Source of the DNA: Hellea sp.
GTDB lineage: Bacteria; Pseudomonadota; Alphaproteobacteria; Caulobacterales; Maricaulaceae
NCBI GenBank assembly: GCA_020627655.1
Contig: JAHDGM010000017.1
Location: forward strand, 1 to 49,421
Length of the DNA stretch: 49,421 nt
Direction of reading: 5' to 3'
Both the position numbers and the translations under genes were made by a program. Within the stretch, counting starts at the first letter, position 1, and each line of letters starts with the position of its first letter. Of the stretch, positions 7,772 through 19,073 are shown piece by piece. Under the pieces are notes generated by a model. The model was not told where the DNA came from and did no database searches. It worked only from the letters and a program-made list of their open reading frames with translations.

Positions 7772-8395
7772 CTAATGTGCAGGATTGGACAAAATAGCCC
7801 AGGCTCCGGCTGCAATCATGATAACGCCGACAGCAATATTAAACCAGCGCGCCTGTTTGGGATCACTTAAAAAATTCCGTATTGTACGTCCGCTATAGGC
7901 ATAAACGGCAAGCCCCAGCAATTCAGTGACAGTTACGGTTACGAGCATGATCAGGAATTGTGGCCATATAGGTTTGGCTGTATCGAAAAAAGCGGGCAGG
8001 AGCGCTCCGAAAAATACTACGGGCATAGGGCTGGAGAGTTGCAGGCCCACCCCCTTGGAAAACAGTTTGGTTTTTGGCGGGACGTTGTGGGTGTTTGCAC
8101 CCAAATCAGGTAAGGGCCCAAAAATGGTTGAAAGCCCGAGATAAAGAATAACTAAAAATCCAAACGCTTTCATGATCAAAAACACAGTATCGGATTGTGT
8201 GATTAAGGCTGAAACGCCCGTTGCCGCCAGAATGAGCCATAAGACATTAGCGCTTGCCACGCCGAAGGCGGGGAGCATGGCAGGCCTAAACCCGTATTGA
8301 AAGGATGATGCCGTGACCAGCATAACGGCTGGCCCGGGGGTCAGACCGCCTACACCAAACAGAATGACCAGACTTATCCAGACATCCAGGGACAT
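7772..8395 (-). CDS. LysE/RhtB-family amino-acid exporter
   Basis: The 207-residue inner-membrane protein has about six hydrophobic helices. Its N-terminal signature LFGVGGLTPGPAVMLVTASS is typical of LysE/RhtB exporters. Conserved features continue with the QLSSPMPVVFFGALLPAF segment. The gene starts five bases after the argG stop, in the same direction, so it is almost certainly co-transcribed with argG. That makes arginine, citrulline or a related basic amino acid a reasonable substrate guess, because LysE itself exports lysine and arginine. The family also contains threonine and homoserine exporters, so the substrate is not fixed by sequence. Confidence 0.9.
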   Translation of the reverse strand: MSLDVWISLVILFGVGGLTPGPAVMLVTASSFQYGFRPAMLPAFGVASANVLWLILAATGVSALITQSDTVFLIMKAFGFLVILYLGLSTIFGPLPDLGANTHNVPPKTKLFSKGVGLQLSSPMPVVFFGALLPAFFDTAKPIWPQFLIMLVTVTVTELLGLAVYAYSGRTIRNFLSDPKQARWFNIAVGVIMIAAGAWAILSNPAH

Positions 8396-8400
8396 CTATC

Positions 8401-9624
8401 TTAGTCGTTTCGGCCGGCTTTTTGGTTGCGGGCTTTTAATAGGCGCAGACGCAGAGCGTTGATTTTGATAAATCCGCCCGCATCGGCTTGATCATAAACA
8501 TCATCTTCTTCAAAGGTGACATGTTCTTGCGAGTAAAGTGAATAGGGCGACGTCCGACCGACAATGTCCACATTGCCTTTGTAAAGTTTCAAGCGAACTG
8601 TTCCTGTGACAAGTTCTTGTGATTTATCAATGGCTGCCTGCAGCATTTCGCGCTCGGGCGAATACCAATAACCATTATAAACCAGTTCAGCATATTTCGG
8701 CATGAGCTCATCTTTGAGATGCATAGCGCCCTTATCCATAGTGATCTGTTCGATACCGCGGTGAGCCATTAGAAGAACAGTTCCGCCGGGCGTTTCATAA
8801 ATGCCGCGGGACTTCATGCCTACATAACGGTTTTCAAGAAGGTCGAGGCGCCCAATACCATTGGCTCCGCCCAGCTCATTAAGTCGTGTCAGGATCGTTG
8901 CAGGGCTCATCTCTTTGCCATCAATAGAAACAGCGTCACCACGTTGAAACCCGATTTCGATATATGTGGGTTTGTCCGGTGCTTGTTCCGGTGAGACAGT
9001 GCGCTGGTAGACAAATTCAGGCGCTTCTTCCGCCGGGTCTTCGAGGGCCTTACCTTCGGATGATGTATGCAGGAGGTTGGCATCGACCGAGAAAGGAGCT
9101 TCGCCGCGTTTATCCATGGCAATTTCAATGCCGTGTTTTTCTGCATATTCAATCAGCTTGGTTCGGGAGTTCAGATCCCATTCCCGCCAAGGGGCAATGA
9201 CTTTGATATTTGGGTCAAGTGCATAATATCCCAGTTCAAACCGGACCTGATCATTCCCTTTACCGGTTGCGCCGTGACAGACAGCGTCCGCGCCGACCAT
9301 ATTGGCAATCTCAATCTGACGCTTGGCAATCAGAGGCCGGGCGATAGAAGTGCCGAGCAGGTAAAGCCCTTCATAAAGGGCATTGGCCCGAAACATCGGG
9401 AATACAAAATCGCGTACAAACTCTTCGCGCAGATCATCAATGAATATTTCTTTGACGCCTGCGGCTTCAGCCTTACGGCGGGCAGGCTCAAGTTCTTCCC
9501 CCTGACCAAGGTCAGCCGTGAATGTGACAACCTCACAGCCTTTTTCTTCCTGAAGCCACTTCAGGATGATTGATGTATCAAGTCCGCCGGAATAGGCGAG
9601 AACTACTTTTTTGGGGCTGCTCAT
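8401..9624 (-). CDS. argG: Argininosuccinate synthase
   Basis: The enzyme condenses citrulline and aspartate with ATP to argininosuccinate, the penultimate step of arginine synthesis in the cytoplasm. The 407-residue length is standard. The N-type ATP pyrophosphatase loop AYSGGLDTS lies at residues 9-17. [20 protein letters not shown], the citrulline/aspartate-binding region, and the downstream [10 protein letters not shown] block are all present. The ATG at 9624 follows GGAG, with a TATAAT -10 close upstream. It heads a two-gene unit with the LysE-type exporter. Confidence 0.98.
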   Translation of the reverse strand: MSSPKKVVLAYSGGLDTSIILKWLQEEKGCEVVTFTADLGQGEELEPARRKAEAAGVKEIFIDDLREEFVRDFVFPMFRANALYEGLYLLGTSIARPLIAKRQIEIANMVGADAVCHGATGKGNDQVRFELGYYALDPNIKVIAPWREWDLNSRTKLIEYAEKHGIEIAMDKRGEAPFSVDANLLHTSSEGKALEDPAEEAPEFVYQRTVSPEQAPDKPTYIEIGFQRGDAVSIDGKEMSPATILTRLNELGGANGIGRLDLLENRYVGMKSRGIYETPGGTVLLMAHRGIEQITMDKGAMHLKDELMPKYAELVYNGYWYSPEREMLQAAIDKSQELVTGTVRLKLYKGNVDIVGRTSPYSLYSQEHVTFEEDDVYDQADAGGFIKINALRLRLLKARNQKAGRND

Positions 9625-9641
9625 ACGAAATCTCCGCGCAT

Positions 9642-9647
9642 TATAAG
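9642..9647 (-). promoter_or_regulatory. Candidate argG -10 element
   Basis: A perfect TATAAT on the minus strand lies about 18 bases upstream of the argG ATG, giving a very short leader that contains GGAG. No good -35 is seen 16-18 bases further upstream, so an activator or extended element may be needed. Confidence 0.5.
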
Positions 9648-9718
9648 CGGGTTCTATATGCCTAAATGATTTACAAATGATAGTCAGGAAATTATAGCAG
9701 GCATAAATCGGGGGAAAT

Positions 9719-11368
9719 ATGATACGGTTCTTGTCAAATTTTATGCTTAGTGGCCTGATTTTGTGCGCTTTGCTGTTTTTTGCGCCGTTTTCAGCGGCCC
9801 AGACCGAAGAAGCTGCAGCTGCGCAACAGATGCAAATCGAAATGCAAAGTGAGGTGCCAACCGCACCAGCGACTACACCAGAAATGGCGGTCTCATTACC
9901 GGAAAATATTTCCGCTAAGGACGTTGATTTGTTAGATCCTGATATTGTAGCGGCATTAGAAGCCCGCGAAGCTGCAGATAAGGCGATTATTGACGCGATT
10001 TTAAAGCAGCGCGCTCAGCAAGATAACGCCACTAAAAGTTCGAAGGCCGAAGATAAACCGGCTACTGCACTTGCATTAAGCCCTGATGCGATAAAGGCAA
10101 GTGCAGAGGCCATAGTTGAAACCGTTATTGGCTGGCTTAAAAGTCCGAAATTTTTAGCGCAGCTTGGCGCCATTATCCTGGCGGTTTTCCTGTCCCCCAT
10201 TATTGCCGGGATGCTGAGAAAGCGGTTGTTCTTTTTTAGAGATCCTCCTGCTGAGGGTGTTCGCTTAAAGATTATTCGGGATTATGTGTATAGAGCGAGG
10301 AATTTCCTACGCGCTATAATGCTTGTTTTATTACTGGCGTTGTTTGCCGTTATTTTGAAAGCCATTTCTAATTTTGGCGAAGACTGGCTTGTCAAACTCG
10401 CGCAAGGTGTTGCGCTGGTTTTCTTATTATATAAGGCCATTAAAGAGTTTGTTCCAAACGACTTGTTTCGCAAACTTGCCATGTGGACGATCATTCCCGT
10501 CGCATTATTGGCAGTCTTTGGTTATCACGATGATCTTGGTGCCTTCTTAAGCGGTACAACAATCGTGCCAATGGGGGATACGCCGATTACGGCCATGACG
10601 TTAATTCGTCTGGCTATATTTGGAGGTCTGTTCTTCTGGCTCGGTAATTTATCTAATGCCAAAGGTCAGGATGCAATCAGATCTCAGGAAAGCCTGGATA
10701 TCTCAACAAGAGAAGTCGTCGCTAAACTCTTTCAAATTATTTTATTTGTGATCATTGTAATTCTTGTCATGAGTTTTGCCGGAATTCCATTATCCGGTCT
10801 GGTCATGATTATGTCTGCTATCGGTCTTGGTATTGGACTTGGTTTGCAACCGGTCGCCGCCAATTTTGTTTCGGGTCTTATAATCCTGTTTGATAGATCT
10901 GTGCGTAAGGGCGATTTCATCGTACTACCTGACGGTCAGGAAGGTTATGTGGAGGCGATCAATATGCGCTCAACAACTGTCGAAACAACAGACGGCAAAG
11001 ACATCATGGTACCAAATACGACCTTTATCGATAATACTTACGAGAACTGGACGCATAAGGATCCGGCGCAGCGTTATGAGGTTTATTTCACTGTGTCCTA
11101 TGACACTGATATTGATCAGCTTGAAGATATCCTGATACCTGAAATTTCGAATTACCCCAAAGTTCTCATGGAGCCGGAAGAACCGGATTTGGAACTCCGG
11201 GAGTTTGGGGAATATGGAATTAAATTTGCGATAGAATTTTGGGTTTCAGGTATTGATGATGGTGAAAACAAATTCACATCCGATTTGAATTACACGGTTT
11301 GGCGCGCGCTAAAGAAACACGGCATTGTCATGCCGCTGCCGCAGCGTGAAATTAGAACGATTAAATAA
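9719..11368 (+). CDS. Large MscS-family mechanosensitive channel
   Basis: The 549-residue protein has an N-terminal signal peptide ending near SAAQ. A periplasmic Ala/Glu/Gln-rich segment of about 110 residues follows, then several transmembrane helices from about residue 145. The MscS core is C-terminal: the pore-helix region [38 protein letters not shown] (about 365-400) and the beta domain with [23 protein letters not shown]. Such channels open under membrane tension and release solutes during hypo-osmotic shock. GGGGGAAAT directly before the ATG is a good ribosome site. An isomerase-like gene follows one base after the stop. Two shorter MscS paralogues are found at 25607-27378. Confidence 0.93.
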   Translation: MIRFLSNFMLSGLILCALLFFAPFSAAQTEEAAAAQQMQIEMQSEVPTAPATTPEMAVSLPENISAKDVDLLDPDIVAALEAREAADKAIIDAILKQRAQQDNATKSSKAEDKPATALALSPDAIKASAEAIVETVIGWLKSPKFLAQLGAIILAVFLSPIIAGMLRKRLFFFRDPPAEGVRLKIIRDYVYRARNFLRAIMLVLLLALFAVILKAISNFGEDWLVKLAQGVALVFLLYKAIKEFVPNDLFRKLAMWTIIPVALLAVFGYHDDLGAFLSGTTIVPMGDTPITAMTLIRLAIFGGLFFWLGNLSNAKGQDAIRSQESLDISTREVVAKLFQIILFVIIVILVMSFAGIPLSGLVMIMSAIGLGIGLGLQPVAANFVSGLIILFDRSVRKGDFIVLPDGQEGYVEAINMRSTTVETTDGKDIMVPNTTFIDNTYENWTHKDPAQRYEVYFTVSYDTDIDQLEDILIPEISNYPKVLMEPEEPDLELREFGEYGIKFAIEFWVSGIDDGENKFTSDLNYTVWRALKKHGIVMPLPQREIRTIK

Positions 11369-11369
11369 G

Positions 11370-11969
11370 ATGGAATTCTGGTTCGATTTTGCATCGACCT
11401 ATTCTTATCTGTCGGCTTTGCGTATTGAAAATTTAGCTAACGATCGCGGTATTGAAGTGATTTGGAAGCCCTTTCTTTTAGGCCCTATATTTGCAGAGCA
11501 AGGGTTAGATTCCTCCCCATTTGTCGAAAACCCAATCAAGGGCCAATATATGTTTCAGGATGTTCTAAGGCAGTCTGAAAAATATGGACTGAATTTTCAA
11601 ATTCCCGGGTCCGAACGTTTAAATGAATTCCCACAAAACTCCGTACTTGCAGCGCGGTTAGCTTTATTAGCGCTCGATCAAGATATGGGAGTGGAATATT
11701 GTAAAGCAGTTTTTAAATCTCAGTTTGAAGAACGGCAAAATATTGCAAATCCTGAAGTTATATTAGAATGCCTTGATATTGCCTGTTTACCACCAGAGCT
11801 AATCGAGCAAGCAGTTGAGCCTGAAAATAAACTTGCCTTGCGAAAGCGTGTTGAAACAGCATTCACATATAAGATTTTTGGGGCGCCTACATTTGTAGTG
11901 GGAGATCAAATATTTTGGGGAGATGACAGACTAGAAGATGCTTTGTCAGCTGCTCGGCACCAAGCTTAG
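11370..11969 (+). CDS. 2-hydroxychromene-2-carboxylate isomerase-like (DsbA-fold) protein
   Basis: The 199-residue cytoplasmic protein belongs to the DsbA-like thioredoxin-fold family of HCCA isomerases and kappa-class glutathione transferases. The N-terminal EFWFDFASTYSYLSALRIENLA replaces the CxxC redox site with a serine/tyrosine site. The C-terminal FGAPTFVVGDQIFWGDDRLEDAL is the family's characteristic ending. HCCA isomerase acts in naphthalene degradation, but there are no other such genes here, so a general glutathione-dependent isomerase or transferase is more likely. The ATG starts one base after the MscS stop. The gene converges on the DUF2207 gene with a 1-bp gap. Confidence 0.88.
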   Translation: MEFWFDFASTYSYLSALRIENLANDRGIEVIWKPFLLGPIFAEQGLDSSPFVENPIKGQYMFQDVLRQSEKYGLNFQIPGSERLNEFPQNSVLAARLALLALDQDMGVEYCKAVFKSQFEERQNIANPEVILECLDIACLPPELIEQAVEPENKLALRKRVETAFTYKIFGAPTFVVGDQIFWGDDRLEDALSAARHQA

Positions 11970-11970
11970 C

Positions 11971-13833
<1,863 letters not shown>

Positions 13834-13841
13834 ATTTATAC

Positions 13842-14387
13842 CTAGTTTTGGAAATCTGTACCCGGAAGCGCGACGGGTTCATTCATTTCAAAATAATCCC
13901 GGGTTCCAAATCCAAATGTACCTGCAAAAATATTTACAGGGAAACTTTGCACAAGAGTGTTCATCTGGCGAACTGCACCATTATAAAACCGCCGCGCATA
14001 TTCGATTTTATTTTCAGTATCTGAAAGCTCATTCTGCAAATCCAGAAAATTTTCATTTGCGCGAAGGTCCGGGTAGTCTTCAGCAACTGCCAGTAAGCGT
14101 TTCAGCGGAGCCCCCATGGCGCTCTCAGCGCTGGCCCGCTCGGAAACGCTGGCTGCATTCATCGCTTGACCTCGTTTGGTTGTTATGTCCTCAAAAAGCT
14201 TCCGTTCATGACCCGCATAACCTTTCACCGTTTCGACTAATCTGGGGATAAGATCACTACGGCGTTTGAGCTGCACTTCTATATCGGACCAACCATTATC
14301 AACCAGCTGCCGTGTGGCTACCAGCCTATTGTAAATCCATATGACTGTGCCTGCGAACAGGATCAGAATAATGACGATAACGCCCAT
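13842..14387 (-). CDS. lemA: LemA family protein
   Basis: The 181-residue product has an N-terminal membrane anchor (VIVIILILFAGTVIWIYNRLV) followed by the LemA helical domain. The hallmark segment RLVATRQLVDNGWSDIEVQLKRRSDLIPRLVETVKGYAGHE is evident, as is RFYNGAVRQMNTLVQSFPVNIFAG near the C-terminus. The ATG at 14387 was chosen for its GAGGGAGA ribosome site; an upstream in-frame start would overlap the preceding gene. LemA proteins face the periplasm or cytoplasm on a single helix and have no established biochemical role. The conserved neighbour is DUF2207. Confidence 0.93.
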   Translation of the reverse strand: MGVIVIILILFAGTVIWIYNRLVATRQLVDNGWSDIEVQLKRRSDLIPRLVETVKGYAGHERKLFEDITTKRGQAMNAASVSERASAESAMGAPLKRLLAVAEDYPDLRANENFLDLQNELSDTENKIEYARRFYNGAVRQMNTLVQSFPVNIFAGTFGFGTRDYFEMNEPVALPGTDFQN

Positions 14388-14397
14388 AATATCTCCC

Positions 14398-15213
14398 TCA
14401 ATCATCCTTAATATAGGGATGATTGCGCATAAATGGTAGTTTCAGCGCCCAGAAAAACTCCGCAGGGGCCTCTGTTTGATAGCCGGATAACCCGATTCTC
14501 ATGTTTTCATGCCCATCTTGGGGTTGAGGCCTGTAGGTTTTGAAAATGTAGTCCCACCACGGCAAAAAGAAACCATAATTACTGTCAGTCTCATTATGCC
14601 GGACGGAATGATGAATACGGTGCATGTCGGGCGTCACAATGATCAGACGCAGGATTTTATCGAGCCTGTTGGGTATTTTTAAATTACTATGATTAAACAT
14701 GGCTGATCCGTTTAGAATAATTTCAAAACATAAAACCGCTATGACTGCAGGCCCAAGCAGCAAAACAATCAGAACTTTGAACAGCATGGACAGTAAAATT
14801 TCGATCGGATGAAACCGTAATGCAGTTGTTGTGTCTATATCCCTGTCACTGTGATGAACTTTATGCAGGCGCCAGAGCAGGGGAATTTTATGGGTTATAA
14901 CGTGTTGTCCGTAGACGGCGAGATCCAGCAATATAACGGCCACAGTAACTTCAAGCCATATTGGCCATATGATCAGGTTTAAAGCGCCCCAACCCTTTTG
15001 CGCCGCGAGATAGGCCGTGCTTATGGCAGTCACCGAACCCATCAGGCGGAGGCTTAGCGTATTTACCAGGGTTATACCGAAATTTGTCGACCATCGGCGC
15101 AATCTGGGCTGCATGCGGCCGCGCCTGGGCCACAAAGCTTCGGCTATCATCAGAACACACAAAAGCCCGGCAAAAACACCTAATCGCCACCACATTTCCG
15201 AACTGTTTACCAT
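14398..15213 (-). CDS. Fatty acid hydroxylase / sterol desaturase superfamily membrane protein
   Basis: The 271-residue integral membrane protein carries the histidine clusters that bind the di-iron centre in this superfamily: HVITH, HKVHH with a nearby RFHP, NHSN, and HRIHH followed by NYG. About four hydrophobic segments surround them. Members hydroxylate or desaturate membrane lipids, carotenoids or sterol-like molecules; the actual substrate cannot be read from the sequence. The stop lies 10 bases before the LemA start, so the gene appears to lead a LemA/DUF2207 unit. Nothing else for lipid modification is near. Confidence 0.9.
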   Translation of the reverse strand: MVNSSEMWWRLGVFAGLLCVLMIAEALWPRRGRMQPRLRRWSTNFGITLVNTLSLRLMGSVTAISTAYLAAQKGWGALNLIIWPIWLEVTVAVILLDLAVYGQHVITHKIPLLWRLHKVHHSDRDIDTTTALRFHPIEILLSMLFKVLIVLLLGPAVIAVLCFEIILNGSAMFNHSNLKIPNRLDKILRLIIVTPDMHRIHHSVRHNETDSNYGFFLPWWDYIFKTYRPQPQDGHENMRIGLSGYQTEAPAEFFWALKLPFMRNHPYIKDD

Positions 15214-15318
15214 AAAGTCCTTTTATCTTGTTTTTTAGGCCCGGCGAAGGGTTTAATCATGCCTTAAATTGTTTTTGTTAGACAGTTTCTAACCGTGAAT
15301 GGGGAATATGGGGCAACC

Positions 15319-15684
15319 ATGTCAATTTTAGCTATATCAGGCATCGCCGCGCTTATACTGGGAATGCTCAGTATGCGTCATGATAAAGCCTTCAAAATTG
15401 TACTTATTGCGCTTTTCCCCGCGCTTTGGTTATTTGCGAAAATTGCGCCTAAAATTTTTGTGGTGGCGTCTCAAGGAGATGACTTTCTGAGACTTTACTT
15501 GAACTTCTTTAACCGGGCTCCTGAAGACGTTCAAACAGCTATAATAGTCGCGCCGGCCTGGTTTATTGGGGGCCGTATTTTATACTGGCTTTACAAAGTC
15601 TATATCTACAAAGAAAAAGTCGAAACACCGCAGGAAATGAAAAAGCGTGTGTTCAGTGAACACGGTATTACTGATCCGTTCTAA
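15319..15684 (+). CDS. Small hypothetical membrane protein
   Basis: The 121-residue product has two hydrophobic segments at the N-terminus (ILAISGIAALILGML and FKIVLIALFPALWLFAKIA) and a third near APAWFIGGRILYWLYKVYIY. A polar tail follows (KEKVETPQEMKKRVFSEHGITDPF). I chose the ATG at 15319, which follows GGGG at a good distance; a GTG at 15295 is also in frame. I recognise no family. It lies alone between divergent neighbours. Confidence 0.65.
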   Translation: MSILAISGIAALILGMLSMRHDKAFKIVLIALFPALWLFAKIAPKIFVVASQGDDFLRLYLNFFNRAPEDVQTAIIVAPAWFIGGRILYWLYKVYIYKEKVETPQEMKKRVFSEHGITDPF

Positions 15685-15779
15685 TTGAGTTTTTTACAGG
15701 CATTGATAATTTCTGCCTAATTGTTTTTCCTAATTGGATGAGATAATCCAAGCGCATTATTAGCGACTCGGATAGCCTT

Positions 15780-16580
15780 ATGACATCAAAAAGAACCTGT
15801 CTGATTACGGGTGCCTCTGCGGGTATAGGTGCTGCGATTGCACGCGAATATGCTTCGCGGGGCTGGGATCTGGCCTTAGTGGCAAGGCGTGAAGAGCCTA
15901 TGCTTAAACTTGCGACATCTCTTAAAAATGAATTTGGTACGACCAGCCACATTTTTGCGGTTGATCTTTTCGAAGCGGACGCAAGCCGTGATCTGATGGC
16001 GCGAATAGACAAGAAAAATATTCGCATAGACGGCTTGGTCAATAACGCTGGTTATGGGCATCCTGGAAGTTACCTTGACAGTCCGTGGGAAGATCATGAA
16101 AAATTTCTGCAATTGATGTTGCGCGCACCCTGTGAGCTTGCGCGGGCAGTTTTACCATCAATGAAGGAAGAGGGGTTTGGCCGGATAATTAATGTGGCCT
16201 CTTTGGCCGGGCATATTCCGGGCTCGCGAGGACATACGCTTTATGCCGCGGTTAAAAGTTTTCTGATCAAATTTTCTCAGAGCTTGAATCTGGAAATGGA
16301 GCCCTATGGTGTCCATGTGTCGGCTCTATGTCCCGGATTTACTTATAGCGAATTTCACGATGTTAACGGAACGCGGAATTCGGTTTCCAAAATGCCGGAC
16401 TTCATGTGGATGGATGCCGATGAATGCGCCGAATTAGGTGTCGAGGCCTGTGAGCGAAATCGCCCTGTTTTTATCCCGGGCGGGGTTAATAAATTTATCT
16501 CGCTGCTCGCCAGGTTTTTACCGGAATCCTTGGCTATGCACTTAATGGCTAAAAACTCAGAAAAGATTAGAAAAGGCTGA
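15780..16580 (+). CDS. Short-chain dehydrogenase/reductase
   Basis: The 266-residue cytoplasmic NAD(P)-dependent oxidoreductase has the classical SDR motifs. TGASAGIG (residues 10-17) binds the dinucleotide, VNNAGYG is the NNAG motif, and INVASLAGHIPG is followed by YAAVK as the catalytic Tyr/Lys. An Arg pair after the second strand (VARREE) suggests NADPH preference. The substrate is unknown. There is no clear ribosome site before the ATG. The pyrF start follows the stop by two bases, so the two genes are likely co-transcribed. Confidence 0.93.
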   Translation: MTSKRTCLITGASAGIGAAIAREYASRGWDLALVARREEPMLKLATSLKNEFGTTSHIFAVDLFEADASRDLMARIDKKNIRIDGLVNNAGYGHPGSYLDSPWEDHEKFLQLMLRAPCELARAVLPSMKEEGFGRIINVASLAGHIPGSRGHTLYAAVKSFLIKFSQSLNLEMEPYGVHVSALCPGFTYSEFHDVNGTRNSVSKMPDFMWMDADECAELGVEACERNRPVFIPGGVNKFISLLARFLPESLAMHLMAKNSEKIRKG

Positions 16581-16582
16581 TT

Positions 16583-17266
16583 ATGTCCGACCCTCGACTT
16601 TATGTGGCCCTGGATCTGCCGAGTATAGATGCTGCGCGCCAAATGGTAGAAACGCTCGGCGACAGCGTTATGTCATATAAAATCGGGTTGCAGCTCCTGC
16701 CTTTGGGCGGCGCTGAATTTGGCCGTGAACTGGCTACGCAGGGGAAGAATGTCTTTCTGGATTTCAAACTCCATGACATTGATGCCACGGTAGAAAAAGC
16801 TACGCGCTCTATTGCCGGTATTGGCGCTGACCTGCTGACCGTCCATGCCAGACCTGATGTTATGCAGGCCGCCGCAAGAGGCCGCGGTGATAGCCGTCTT
16901 AAGATACTGGGCGTTACAGTTTTAACATCTCTGGATGAGCAGGCCTTAATTGATATCGGTTATCATCATAATGCTGAAGAATTGGTCTTGCACCGTGTGC
17001 GTCAGGCGATGGAGGCTGGTATTGACGGAGTGGTTTCAAGTCCCCTTGAAGCGGCTAAAATTCGCGCAATGGTTCCAGATGAATTTATCGTTCTGACGCC
17101 TGGTGTGCGGTTGGCGGGACATGATCAAGGGGACCAAAAACGAGTGGCTACACCGGCTGCGGCTATAAAGGCCGGCGCTTCACATATCGTGGTTGGACGT
17201 CCTATTACTCAGGCTAATGATCCGCGCGCTGCCGCCGAAAAGATCACTGCAAATATGCGGTCCTGA
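16583..17266 (+). CDS. pyrF: Orotidine 5'-phosphate decarboxylase
   Basis: The enzyme decarboxylates OMP to UMP, the last step of de novo pyrimidine synthesis. The 227-residue length is typical. The catalytic D-x-K-x-x-D segment is visible in VFLDFKLHDIDATVEKA. YKIGLQLLPLGG lies upstream, and the phosphate-binding loop region LTPGVRL...GDQKRVATPAAAIKAGASHIVVGRPI is at the C-terminus. The gene follows the SDR by two bases. The hairpin after it appears to serve mainly the convergent gene. Confidence 0.97.
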   Translation: MSDPRLYVALDLPSIDAARQMVETLGDSVMSYKIGLQLLPLGGAEFGRELATQGKNVFLDFKLHDIDATVEKATRSIAGIGADLLTVHARPDVMQAAARGRGDSRLKILGVTVLTSLDEQALIDIGYHHNAEELVLHRVRQAMEAGIDGVVSSPLEAAKIRAMVPDEFIVLTPGVRLAGHDQGDQKRVATPAAAIKAGASHIVVGRPITQANDPRAAAEKITANMRS

Positions 17267-17278
17267 TCCTAACCGAAT

Positions 17279-17303
17279 AAAAAAGCCCCGCACTAGCGAG
17301 GCT
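17279..17303 (-). terminator. Terminator of the 17325-17855 gene
   Basis: An 8-bp stem with one mismatch (AGCCCCGC / GCGAGGCT) and an ACTA loop. Read on the minus strand it is followed by a T run, so it terminates the minus-strand gene; it may also slow transcription leaving pyrF. Confidence 0.7.
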
Positions 17304-17324
17304 GATTAATTCTAATATCTTGTA

Positions 17325-17855
17325 TTATCCGCAATAACCGCGACCATACATCATGGGGCGCGGTGGCATCATTGGCATACCGCAGCTTGGCATTGGCCGA
17401 ACCGGCATATGATATACAGGCGTTGGTACGGGTACCGGCATAGTATAAACAGGTGTTGGAACCGGGTAGCGGACATAGATGACAGGACGTACAACCTGAA
17501 CACGATGCGGTGCAACATGATAGTTTACAGTACGAGTCCTTTTCATGACGTTGTAGCAGCCCAGTACTTGTTGACCGCTTCCCAGGCCATTGACGTTAAC
17601 CGGGCACGATGTGGGGTTAAGATATTCATTTGCGCCCAAACCGCTAATTGATAACGGGCCAGACATAGAGCCTGTGGACGAGAACGGCACATAAGACATA
17701 TTGCTGCCTGTGCTGTATGAGTTATAGCTGCTGTGGCTTGATCCTGAATTGCAATATAAGCTTCCATTATTACAGCCAGCCTGAGCCGAAGTCGCAGATA
17801 GAGTACCGGATAAAGCCAGAACTGCAGCTGCTTTAATCATAAAAGATTTTTTCAT
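17325..17855 (-). CDS. Secreted Pro/Met-rich protein of unknown function
   Basis: The 176-residue product has a clear Sec signal peptide (KKSFMIKAAAVLALSGTLSATSAQA, cut before GCNN). It continues with a Ser/Tyr/Asn-rich stretch, a short region with scattered Cys residues, and a Pro/Met/Tyr-rich C-terminus with tandem PVPTPVY and MPV units, ending PMMYGRGYCG. The ATG at 17855 was chosen because AGGTG precedes it. The C-terminus resembles that of the next minus-strand gene (PVPVPTAVP, GRYGH), suggesting paralogous tails. It is probably an exported envelope or extracellular protein. I recognise no family. Confidence 0.75.
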   Translation of the reverse strand: MKKSFMIKAAAVLALSGTLSATSAQAGCNNGSLYCNSGSSHSSYNSYSTGSNMSYVPFSSTGSMSGPLSISGLGANEYLNPTSCPVNVNGLGSGQQVLGCYNVMKRTRTVNYHVAPHRVQVVRPVIYVRYPVPTPVYTMPVPVPTPVYHMPVRPMPSCGMPMMPPRPMMYGRGYCG

Positions 17856-17936
17856 GGGTTTCACCTTTTTCACCTAACACCTCTTAATGGGTGCAATTTT
17901 TTTGCCAATTCAACCTGTTTCGTGTCACAGGTGAAA

Positions 17937-17958
17937 AACCCGCCTGATATGGCGGGTT
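17937..17958 (-). terminator. Terminator of the 17969-18988 gene
   Basis: A perfect 8-bp stem (AACCCGCC / GGCGGGTT) with a TGATAT loop, followed on the minus strand by five Ts. A second inverted repeat, ACCTGT-N8-ACAGGT (17913-17932), lies just beyond, in the leader region of the next minus gene. Confidence 0.75.
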
Positions 17959-17968
17959 GAAATTCTTA

Positions 17969-18988
17969 TTAGTGTCCGTAACGACCGCCGGCTAAGTGCG
18001 GCATTGCCATTGGCATTGGCGCACGTTCACACATAGGCACAGCTGTCGGGACAGGGACGGGTACACCATAAACAGGGCGCTCGACACGTACTTGTTCTGC
18101 CTGACGCTTGCAGATGATCTGAGTTGCCATTGTGTTACCCATCATTGTTGGCCCGGAAACTTTTTCCCAATAGGTTCCATTTCCGCTCATTTCGCCGCCT
18201 GGGTAAACATTACCCTGCGGTGCCATTGTGCGAATTTCGCTTTGCATACCAATCTGTTGCGGCATCATAGAACCTGACATCATTGGATTGACCATTGCTG
18301 ATTGGCCCATGCCTGTCATGCCCATACCGGACATAGTGCCGTGCATGCTTCCTCCCGCCATCATAGATGGGTGCGGAGCAATGCCGCCAGATGCTAAAGC
18401 TTGCGGCTGAGTTCGTCCGCTGTTCAGAACGGCCTGCGCGTTTGCATGTGAACGGTCAACGATAGACGTTGGAACATGCGCAATACCAGGTACAGGCTCC
18501 AGTGACCCGTAAGTTCGCGGGATAAACTTACTTGGATCATATCCACCGCCTACATGAACAACACGTTCTACGGGTTGAGATATAGGTGCAGGCTGCGCAA
18601 TAACAGGGGCTGGCATAGGCGCCATCATTGGCATAGCTTGCGGCTGCATGCCGCCCTGCCGGCAATAATTTGTAGACTCTGTAAGACAGCCATCTGTGAA
18701 GCCTGTTGGGGCGTCGGTGAGGCCTGCTGTTGGTCCCATGCCGTGAACTCTTGTGATGTTCACACTAGGCGTACCGAGATACTCAACTGTTCTGAGGTGA
18801 CCCATGGGCTGGCTGGAATAAACATGCATTGGATCCATGCTTGGGGCCACGCCCGGATGGACAACGACCTGCGTTTGACATTCTGGACCGCGAACTGTGC
18901 CCCCACAATTTCCTGCATAAGCCGTAACGCTGCCAATTGTCAGGCTTAAACCGCTGATTACAGCTGCTGTTTTCAAAATATGACGCAT
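17969..18988 (-). CDS. Secreted Met/Gly/Pro-rich protein of unknown function
   Basis: The 339-residue product begins with a signal peptide (RHILKTAAVISGLSLTIGSVTAYA, cut before GNCGG). The mature chain is rich in Met, Pro and Gly, with stretches such as MPMMAPMPAPV and GMGMTGMG, a few Cys residues, and a tail (RVERPVYGVPVPVPTAVP...GRYGH) related to that of the neighbouring secreted protein. The ATG at 18988 follows GGAGAG at the right distance; the upstream in-frame ATG overlaps that ribosome site. The protein looks like a disordered exported polypeptide. Metal binding by its methionines or a structural surface role are both only possibilities. Confidence 0.75.
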   Translation of the reverse strand: MRHILKTAAVISGLSLTIGSVTAYAGNCGGTVRGPECQTQVVVHPGVAPSMDPMHVYSSQPMGHLRTVEYLGTPSVNITRVHGMGPTAGLTDAPTGFTDGCLTESTNYCRQGGMQPQAMPMMAPMPAPVIAQPAPISQPVERVVHVGGGYDPSKFIPRTYGSLEPVPGIAHVPTSIVDRSHANAQAVLNSGRTQPQALASGGIAPHPSMMAGGSMHGTMSGMGMTGMGQSAMVNPMMSGSMMPQQIGMQSEIRTMAPQGNVYPGGEMSGNGTYWEKVSGPTMMGNTMATQIICKRQAEQVRVERPVYGVPVPVPTAVPMCERAPMPMAMPHLAGGRYGH

Positions 18989-19073
18989 TTGCGTACTCTC
19001 CATTTAACAGGTGCACCATCCACACCAAGTTGCTGCGTCATTTGACGCTTGTTCTTAATTAAAGGGAGTTTGC

